Made by a program: the position numbers and the translations under genes. The notes under the pieces were generated by a model. The model was not told where the DNA came from. It saw only the letters and a program-made list of their open reading frames with translations, and searched no databases. 64,000 nucleotides of DNA, from the NCBI RefSeq assembly GCF_011039075.1, contig NZ_JAAKEG010000010.1, positions 1-64,000 on the forward strand, written 5' to 3'. Of the stretch, positions 58,294 to 64,000 are shown piece after piece. Source of the stretch: Adlercreutzia sp. ZJ304 (GTDB taxonomy: Bacteria > Actinomycetota > Coriobacteriia > Coriobacteriales > Eggerthellaceae). Positions within the stretch are counted from its first letter, which is position 1. Each line of letters begins with the position of its first letter.

Positions 58294-59217
58294 GTGGCAG
58301 ATATAACCGAAGTGGATTATATATGGATGAACGGTACATTAGTGCCGTGGGCAGATGCCAACGTGCACGTGCTTTCGCATTCGCTTCATTATGGATCGGG
58401 TGTTTTTGAAGGTATTCGCTGTTACAAAGATCCCAATTCTGATCGCAGTTTCATTTTCCGCTTGCGCGATCATATGGAGCGCCTGCATCGTAGTGCGAAA
58501 ATTGCTGCTATTGATTTGCCTTACACGGTAGACCAGTTGTGCGAAGCCACGATAGAGGTAATACGTGCGAATAAGTTGCCAGCGTGCTACATTCGTCCGT
58601 TGGTTTTCCGCGGTTATGGCGTTATGGGCGTTGATCCAACAGGTGCGCCTACTGACGTGATAATAGCTTGCTGGCCGTGGGATGCCTATTTGGGCGAAGA
58701 GGCTCTGGCAAATGGTATAGCAGTTGGCGTGTCGTCTTGGAGACAGCGCTCTATTAACGCTATTCCGCCAGCAGTTAAAGCTACTGCTGCATATTTCAAC
58801 TCGCTTATGGCAAAACTTGAGGCGAAAGAACACGGTTATGCCGAGGCGGTTATGCTAAATGAAAATGGTTTGGTTTGCGAAGGTACGGGCGAAAACATTT
58901 TTGTGGTGCGAAATTCAGTGTTGTCTACACCGCCGCTTTCCGATGGTGTGCTTGAAGGCATTACGCGCGACACTGTGCTGGTAATTGCTGACGAATTAGG
59001 AATTCCGGCTGGCGAAGAAAGCTTAACTAGAAGCGACTTGTACGTGGCTGATGAAGTATTTATGACTGGTTCGGCTGCCGAACTTACCCCTATTGGCTCG
59101 GTGGATGGACGTACTGTTGGCAAGCCCGGTCCTGTAACACGCCAATTGCAAGAGCGCTTTTTCGAAATAGCTTATGGACACGCTGAAGAATATTCCGATT
59201 GGTTGACTCAAGTTTAA
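58294..59217 (+). CDS. ilvE: Branched-chain amino acid aminotransferase
   Basis: PLP enzyme of fold type IV, 307 residues. Hallmarks: WMNGTLVPWADANVHVLSHSLHYGSGVFEGIR, PPAVKATAAYFNSLMAK with the PLP lysine, GTGENIFVV and VFMTGSAAELTPIGSVDGR. GTG at 58294 is preceded by GGAGGA; earlier in-frame codons encode no family residues. Stop abuts the next start directly (cimA), implying coupling. Confidence 0.95.
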   Translation: MADITEVDYIWMNGTLVPWADANVHVLSHSLHYGSGVFEGIRCYKDPNSDRSFIFRLRDHMERLHRSAKIAAIDLPYTVDQLCEATIEVIRANKLPACYIRPLVFRGYGVMGVDPTGAPTDVIIACWPWDAYLGEEALANGIAVGVSSWRQRSINAIPPAVKATAAYFNSLMAKLEAKEHGYAEAVMLNENGLVCEGTGENIFVVRNSVLSTPPLSDGVLEGITRDTVLVIADELGIPAGEESLTRSDLYVADEVFMTGSAAELTPIGSVDGRTVGKPGPVTRQLQERFFEIAYGHAEEYSDWLTQV

Positions 59218-60810
59218 TTGGCGAAAATTTACACATACGATTGCACGCTGCGCGACGGAGAGCAATGCGAAGGAATAAATCTTTCACTGGAAGATAAGTT
59301 GCTTATAGCGCGCCGGCTTGATGAATTCGGTGTAGATTTCATCGAAGGTGGTTTTCCTGCGTCAAACCCGAAGGATATAGCCTTTTTTAAGGCGGTTCGG
59401 CATATGCGATTTGAACACTCACGCATAGCTGCGTTTGGCAGCACCTGTCGCAAAGGTGTAGCTGCTTTAGATGATCCGGGTTTGACCGATTTGCTGGAAT
59501 GCGGTGCACCTGTAGTTACCATTGTGGGAAAAACGTGGGATAAACAGGTGACATTGGCACTTCAAGCTGAGTTATCTGAAAATCTGCGCATGATTCGCGA
59601 TTCGGTGGCACATCTGAAAGCGGCAGGTCGCAGAGTTGTTTTTGATGCAGAGCATTTTTTCGATGGCTACGTTAGCAACAAGGAATATGCGTTGGAATGC
59701 TTGCGTGCGGCACACGAGGCTGGCGCCGATAGCATAGATTTATGCGAAACAAATGGCGGTGCGCTGCCATTTGATGTTGAGCGCATTGTTGCGGCTGCGG
59801 TTGCAGAATTTCCCGGACAGAATTTTGGCATACATTGTCACAACGATTCAGGGTGTGCGGTTGCAAACACTCTTGCGGCGGTTCGTGCAGGTGCTGTGCA
59901 AGTGCAAGGAACCATGAATGGCATAGGTGAGCGAGTTGGTAACACCGATTTGCTAACAGTTATAGCTAATCTTGAATTGAAGATGAATGCAGAAACGGTA
60001 GGTCGCAGTAATTTACAGCAGCTTACCGATGTCTCGCATTACATAGCCGAGATTACAGGAGCACCAGTTTCAGCGCATAATCCGTATAGCGGTCATTCTG
60101 CATTTGCGCATAAAGGCGGCTTGCATGCTAGCGCTATTGCTCGTTTTCCGCAGGCATATGAACACGCTGATCCGAAACTTGTAGGAAATAGAGCGCGTAT
60201 GGTGGTAAGCGAACTAGCTGGTAAGGCTTCGCTTTTGCAGAAAGCTGCGGCGTTGGGCATAGATTTAGAAGCCAGTGGTGCTAATGTGCAAACAATACTT
60301 GACGATATAAAGAATCGCGAAGCACGCGGCTATACATATGAAGTGGCTGACGGTTCGCTTGCGTTGTTGTTGATGCGTCACTTGGGGGAATATTCTCCGG
60401 TGTTCACGTTAGAAAGTTTCCGGGTTATTGTGGACGATCGCGAAGATACCGGAGCGCTTGCAAAAGATGCAGCCAGTGAAGCCACAATTAAGATACACGT
60501 GGGCGATCAGCGTTTTGTCGCAACTGGTGAAGGTACAGGTCCGGTGGGTGCGCTGGACAGTGCTTTGCGCATGGCAATAACCGAGTTTTATCCGCAAGTG
60601 TCCAACTTAGAGTTGGTTGACTACAAAGTGCGCCTTCCAGACGAGAGCCAAGGCACCGGAGCAGTAACGCGCGTAACCATAACTACCGCCGATGCGCATG
60701 GTATATTTGGCACAGTTGGCGTGTCAGAAAACGTAATAGAGGCATCGTGGAATGCGCTAGTTGAATCTATTGAATACGGACTTATACGAATGGGGCGCAA
60801 AAATGGCTGA
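59218..60810 (+). CDS. cimA: (R)-citramalate synthase
   Basis: Condenses pyruvate and acetyl-CoA, an isoleucine route bypassing threonine. 530 residues; TIM-barrel with DCTLRDGEQCEG, GGFPASNPKDIAFF, HCHNDSGCAVANTLAAVRAGA, TMNGIGERVGN and NPYSGHSAFAHKGGLHA, then a LeuA-dimer regulatory domain (~400-530). The ASNPKD stretch fits CimA (TIGR00977) rather than LeuA. TTG start immediately after ilvE stop. Confidence 0.9.
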   Translation: MAKIYTYDCTLRDGEQCEGINLSLEDKLLIARRLDEFGVDFIEGGFPASNPKDIAFFKAVRHMRFEHSRIAAFGSTCRKGVAALDDPGLTDLLECGAPVVTIVGKTWDKQVTLALQAELSENLRMIRDSVAHLKAAGRRVVFDAEHFFDGYVSNKEYALECLRAAHEAGADSIDLCETNGGALPFDVERIVAAAVAEFPGQNFGIHCHNDSGCAVANTLAAVRAGAVQVQGTMNGIGERVGNTDLLTVIANLELKMNAETVGRSNLQQLTDVSHYIAEITGAPVSAHNPYSGHSAFAHKGGLHASAIARFPQAYEHADPKLVGNRARMVVSELAGKASLLQKAAALGIDLEASGANVQTILDDIKNREARGYTYEVADGSLALLLMRHLGEYSPVFTLESFRVIVDDREDTGALAKDAASEATIKIHVGDQRFVATGEGTGPVGALDSALRMAITEFYPQVSNLELVDYKVRLPDESQGTGAVTRVTITTADAHGIFGTVGVSENVIEASWNALVESIEYGLIRMGRKNG

Positions 60811-61111
60811 TGTAAAAAGCCCAGCTGCGCAAATTCGCACGCAAGAAGTTGACGATTTACTGCGCGTGTTGGCTACTATAGACGATCCGGATAAGGTGTT
60901 CGAGTTATTGGAAGATTTGTTCACCATTCGGGAAATACGCGAAACCTCGCAGCGCTTAGCTGTTGCGCACTTGTTAGACGCGGGCAAATCGTATGCTGCC
61001 ATAGAAAAAGAAACGGGCGCATCGGCAACTACCATAGCGCGTGTATCTAAGTGTTTGACATATGGTTCTGGCGGCTATCGCGCTGCGCTAGATGTGCTGG
61101 CGGAAAACTAA
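60803..61111 (+). CDS. TrpR-like YerC/YecD family DNA-binding protein
   Basis: 102 residues; helical Trp-repressor fold with EVDDLLRVLATIDDPDKVFELLEDLFTIREI, the HTH AHLLDAGKSYAAIEKETGASATTIARVSKCL and GSGGYRAAL. Starts inside the end of cimA (8-nt overlap). Possible regulator; ligand unknown. Confidence 0.9.
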   Translation: MADVKSPAAQIRTQEVDDLLRVLATIDDPDKVFELLEDLFTIREIRETSQRLAVAHLLDAGKSYAAIEKETGASATTIARVSKCLTYGSGGYRAALDVLAEN

Positions 61112-61794
61112 GCGTAGTCTTGAGGCGTTAGCGGCTGCTGGGGCAGCGGCTCTTCGGGCAGCTTCGATTTCAAATCCCATATACGTTTCACCATTTCCAA
61201 AATAAGCTGCGCGCGCGTGCCTATGAGGTCGCTATTTTTCGCCAAGAAATCAGCCACTTCAGAATAATGGAGGGTAAAACTTTCTATGAGTTCTCCGCGT
61301 TCGGGCTGTGGCGTTTCGTCTTGCAGCGCTCGCGCAAGAACAACCTGTACATTTTCTTCGGTAAGCCCGGTTGACGAATAGCCCGATTGCGGCAGAACTG
61401 TTATTGCTGCATCGCCTAGCTTGTCGTTCAGGCGGCATCCAACCTCTTCGAGCAATTCGCGTTGCGCGCATTGCGCTATTGTCTCGTCTGGTTCCATAAG
61501 ACCTGCAGGAAAAGAAATGCACCAAGCGTTCAGTGGATAGCGAAATTCTCTTATGAGCAAAATGGTATCGTTTGGAAGAAGCGGAACAATACATACCGCA
61601 TCTGGCTTGGTATGTTTTCCCGCGCCATTTGCTTTAAGTGCTGCTTCGTACTCGTTCAATCCGCGCCGTGAAGCGGCTTCGTATTCATACGTTGATCCAT
61701 CTGCCAAACGATAGGTTAGCACGTATTTATTAACCCATCCGCTGCATATTTGCTCTATGTGTTCTAGTTTTGGGGTTGCTAGTTTGTTCGTCAT
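61108..61794 (-). CDS. NUDIX hydrolase (ADP-ribose pyrophosphatase-like)
   Basis: 228 residues with the Nudix box GLMEPDETIAQCAQRELLEEVG, G-x5-E-x7-RELLEEVG. Preceded by an Arg/Glu-rich beta region typical of ADP-ribose pyrophosphatases. Convergent with the TrpR-like gene (4-nt overlap); start overlaps the upstream oxidase stop. Confidence 0.9.
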   Translation of the reverse strand: MTNKLATPKLEHIEQICSGWVNKYVLTYRLADGSTYEYEAASRRGLNEYEAALKANGAGKHTKPDAVCIVPLLPNDTILLIREFRYPLNAWCISFPAGLMEPDETIAQCAQRELLEEVGCRLNDKLGDAAITVLPQSGYSSTGLTEENVQVVLARALQDETPQPERGELIESFTLHYSEVADFLAKNSDLIGTRAQLILEMVKRIWDLKSKLPEEPLPQQPLTPQDYA

Positions 61795-62282
61795 TTTGAT
61801 AGTCTCCTGCCACCTTTTGCGCGTACTTCATCAAATGCAACTTCCCATATATCAGTGTCATTTATTTCGCGCTCTATTGCTGGTCCTATTTCGTGTTTTA
61901 ACTCGGGCATGTATTTCATGCAAAGCGCCACCAATGCCTGACGCACTTGTACTATATCTTCTACGCGATGAATTTGCCCGCTAGCTATAACAGAGGCAAA
62001 GCGGCTAGTGAAGAAAGTGTCTTCAAAACAAGGTTCTACCTCGGTTGCAACTGTAACGCTAACGCGGGGGTCGTGGTGCCAGTTGTCTAGTTTATGTCCA
62101 TAAGTATTTGTGGTGTGAACATACAATTTTTTGTCCATCATTACATACGACATGGGAACGCCATAAGGTGTTCCGTCTTCATCAACTGTAGATATAACGC
62201 AGTATTCGCCAGCATCTAAGATGCGCCACGCTTCTTCTGTATCTAATTCGCGCTCGGCAATACGCATTGCATACTTTTTCAT
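61791..62282 (-). CDS. Pyridoxamine 5'-phosphate oxidase family (FMN-binding) protein
   Basis: 163 residues with the split-barrel FMN fold, of the NimA/pyridoxamine-oxidase-like type: EAWRILDAGEYCVISTVDEDGTPYGVPMSYV and HKLDNWHHDPRVSVTV. Substrate unknown. Upstream of the Nudix gene with a 4-nt ATGA overlap. Confidence 0.88.
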   Translation of the reverse strand: MKKYAMRIAERELDTEEAWRILDAGEYCVISTVDEDGTPYGVPMSYVMMDKKLYVHTTNTYGHKLDNWHHDPRVSVTVATEVEPCFEDTFFTSRFASVIASGQIHRVEDIVQVRQALVALCMKYMPELKHEIGPAIEREINDTDIWEVAFDEVRAKGGRRLSK

Positions 62283-62395
62283 GGTGGTCCTTTCTGTTTC
62301 GTATTAGTTTACGTCATTAATGGTGCGAAGCAGGAATGCGCCTCAAGTTGACAATTTAGCCCTGCATATAACGATGCACTCGTACATTCCGGGAT

Positions 62396-62560
62396 AAAAA
62401 ATTGTGAGGTGGCTTACGTAAGCCACCTCACAACAGTGGATGCCGGGGGTAAGCATCCTTGGAAGCCTAGGGACGGAGACTTCCATGTTGCGGAAGATGA
62501 GGGCATCTTCCTTAGGGAGAAAGGAGGAAGAGAACTTCCGTGTTGCATTGCATACTACAC
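62396..62560 (-). ncRNA. Candidate small RNA with anti-Shine-Dalgarno-like core
   Basis: On the minus strand a run of four hairpins (62526-62539, 62492-62511, 62461-62484, 62438-62458; each starts GGAAG or GGATGC) ends in a perfect 32-bp palindrome (62402-62433) followed by TTTTTT, an excellent terminator. Loops are C-rich (CCCT, CTCCGTCCC, TTACCCCCG), and CCTCCTTTCT (62518-62527), identical to the conserved 16S rRNA 3' tail, lies between the first two hairpins. 5' end not located. No protein is encoded. On the plus strand the same region reads as an ideal AGAAAGGAGG. Confidence 0.6.
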
Positions 62561-62657
62561 GGCAGCGCTACGCTTTGTGGGTAAACAGCAAAGGCATTAC
62601 TTTTACGATACGCAGCGTTTTACATTCTGTAATATTCGATTGGTATAGAGATGTGTT

Positions 62658-62705
62658 GGTCTGTCAGGAACGCATGCTAAGCGTGCATCGCTTTCCCAAC
62701 AGACC
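62658..62705 (-). terminator. Long hairpin after the M18 aminopeptidase gene
   Basis: GGTCTGT and ACAGACC close a 48-nt stem-loop with inner GGAA/TTCC and GCATGC/GCGTGC pairing, starting 6 nt after the stop. No T-run follows, so it may be a transcript-stabilising or rho-type end. Between 62561 and 62657 nothing is seen but sRNA leader. Confidence 0.45.
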
Positions 62706-62711
62706 GCTAAA

Positions 62712-64000
62712 TTAAATATTGCGCAGGAATGCCTCGTAGCCGCGCACGGCTTCGTAAATATCAGCTTTACTGGTTACTTCCCAAGGGCTGTGCATGCTAA
62801 GCACGGCGACACCGCTATCTATTACATCCATTCCGAAGCGTGCGGGTATGAAAGCTATTGTTCCGCCGCCGCCCGCATCAACTCTACCCAGTTCAGCGGT
62901 TTGGAAACTAACATTTGCATCGTCCATAACGCGTCGCAGGCGCGCTACAAATTCGGCGCGGGCATCGTTGCTGCCCGATTTTCCGCGCGCACCAGTGTAT
63001 TTATTGAACACCAAACCGTGTCCTAAATAGGCGGAATTTTTTGGTTCGAAAACACTTGCGTAAGCCGGATCGACACCTGCTGATACATCTGACGACAACA
63101 TTCTGGAAGCGGCTAATGCGCGTCGCAGTTTTAACTGACCGCTTTCGCCTGCAAGTTCCATTATTTCGGCGATAGTGTTTTCAAAAAACGCCGACTCCAT
63201 GCCTGTAGCGCCTACGCTGCCAATTTCCTCTTTGTCTACCAGCACGCAAACAGCAGTTTTTTCCGGCGCTGCATCGTCTGCCAATTCCAACTGGGCACGC
63301 AGCGATGTGTAGGCGCAAACGCGGTCGTCTTGCCCGTATCCAATAATCATGCTTCGATCAAAGCCCATTTCGCGGGCTGCGCCTGCAGGCACTACTTCAA
63401 GTTCGGCAGAAAGAAAATCTTCCTCTTCTATTTCGTATTTTTCGCGCAGAATATTAAGCAAGAATGCTTTAACAGGCTCTTTTTCTTCCTCGTTTTGGTT
63501 GGCTTCACATCTATTCCCAACAAGAATATCTAAGTCTTCACCTTCTATAACTTCCGAACCTTTTTTCTCCATTTGCTTTTGCCCTAAATGCGGCAAAAGA
63601 TCGGTTACGCAAAAAACAGGATCGTGCGGGTCTTCGCCAATAACTACCGGCATTACACTACCGTCGGTTTTCGCCACTACACCGTGTATGGCAAGCGGCA
63701 GCGCCACCCACTGATACTTTTTTATGCCGCCGTAATAGTGCGTGTCAAGCAAAGCGAAGTCGTCCTTTTCATAGAGGGGGTTTTGCTTTATGTCTAGCCG
63801 CGGCGAATCAATATGCGCACCCAATATATTCATGCCGTGCTCTATGGGCTGTTCGCCTATGTGTACAAGCACGATAGCCTTATTCTGGGAAGTTGCCCAT
63901 ACTTTGTCGCCGGATTTCAGTTTGCGACCTGCTTTTAGTGCATCTGAGAGCGCCATATAACCAGCTTTTTCGGCTAGTTTTACAGCGCGTGCGCAGCATT
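62712..64000 (-). CDS. M18 family aminopeptidase, N-terminus cut by the window edge
   Basis: Zinc aminopeptidase of the aspartyl-aminopeptidase (M18) family. The open frame runs to the right edge (...ARAVKLAEKAGY before the first internal Met), so about 30-60 N-terminal residues are missing. Zinc-ligand motifs visible: GAHIDSPRLDIKQNP, VLVDKEEIGSVGATG and LSMHSPWEV at the C-terminus, with SNDARAEFVARLRRV in between. Cytosolic peptide degradation is expected. Confidence 0.92.
   Translation of the reverse strand, partial: CCARAVKLAEKAGYMALSDALKAGRKLKSGDKVWATSQNKAIVLVHIGEQPIEHGMNILGAHIDSPRLDIKQNPLYEKDDFALLDTHYYGGIKKYQWVALPLAIHGVVAKTDGSVMPVVIGEDPHDPVFCVTDLLPHLGQKQMEKKGSEVIEGEDLDILVGNRCEANQNEEEKEPVKAFLLNILREKYEIEEEDFLSAELEVVPAGAAREMGFDRSMIIGYGQDDRVCAYTSLRAQLELADDAAPEKTAVCVLVDKEEIGSVGATGMESAFFENTIAEIMELAGESGQLKLRRALAASRMLSSDVSAGVDPAYASVFEPKNSAYLGHGLVFNKYTGARGKSGSNDARAEFVARLRRVMDDANVSFQTAELGRVDAGGGGTIAFIPARFGMDVIDSGVAVLSMHSPWEVTSKADIYEAVRGYEAFLRNI

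Noticed and set aside
59218-60810. 2-isopropylmalate synthase (leuA)
   Set aside because: The N-terminal signature GGFPASNPKDIAFF and overall length fit citramalate synthase better, although the two families are related.
62518-62584. A small plus-strand gene after the strong AGAAAGGAGG sequence
   Set aside because: The nearest GTG (62540) is 12 nt from the core and encodes only 14 residues; the terminator nearby serves the minus strand.

Overview
The window looks like the replication-origin region of an actinobacterium, most likely a member of the class Coriobacteriia. Three gene groups point there: a dnaK-grpE-dnaJ-hspR-clpB heat-shock operon under a MerR-type HspR, an FhaA-FhaB-PP2C phosphatase-FtsW-PBP-PknB cell-wall signalling cluster, and a set of lineage-type hypothetical proteins. 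The FtsW/RodA and penicillin-binding domains are joined in one 920-residue polypeptide. The placement is inferred from gene content and not from a 16S gene, so genus and species are open.

Layout. 0-0.3 kb: end of an Rpn-type nuclease gene. 0.4-7.5 kb: chaperone operon, followed by a possible structured RNA. 7.7-15.4 kb: peptidoglycan/Ser-Thr kinase cluster on the minus strand. 15.5-19.2 kb: UspA, a secreted papain-like protease, a cyclophilin lipoprotein and a GNAT enzyme. 19.2-20.1 kb: a small graveyard of gene and IS remnants plus a MITE. 20.3-31.9 kb: tRNA-Thr, an orphan hybrid histidine kinase, a degenerate M28-like membrane protein, a coiled-coil membrane protein, an exonuclease-DinG helicase, a tail-anchored hypothetical and Ddl. 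31.9-42.7 kb: an AT-rich core with rlmN, parB, parA, a DUF559 nuclease, rsmG, jag, yidC, yidD, rnpA, rpmH, dnaA, an ATPase-HTH regulator and the probable oriC. 42.7-49.5 kb: dnaN-recF-gyrB-gyrA. 49.7-64 kb: TraX-like protein, tRNAs Ile, Ala and two Ser, a second MITE copy, bifunctional nuclease, CPBP protease, TypA, PrsA-like foldase, ABC ATPase, a branched-chain amino acid set (ilvE-cimA), and several small enzymes ending in a truncated M18 aminopeptidase.

The strongest system-level signal is a dense centromere. The 16-bp palindrome TGTTTCACGTGAAACA, the classical parS site bound by ParB, occurs 15 times perfectly between 9.8 and 50.7 kb, with 11 copies in 8.6 kb around parAB, rsmG, jag and dnaA, plus three near-matches. 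Three copies sit inside coding sequence (parB, dnaA and the start of the TraX-like gene). The gene order around the origin is also rearranged from the usual one: dnaA and rsmG are each inverted relative to their usual neighbours.

Other points worth a look: a minus-strand RNA candidate at 62.4-62.55 kb that carries a 10-nt copy of the 16S rRNA anti-Shine-Dalgarno tail and several C-rich hairpin loops; a multi-hairpin RNA candidate after clpB; 22-bp, 14-bp and about 30-bp tandem repeat arrays in leaders or trailers; and an ABC ATPase gene without any ATG, GTG or TTG in front of its conserved N-terminus. No CRISPR array, rRNA gene or prophage was seen.
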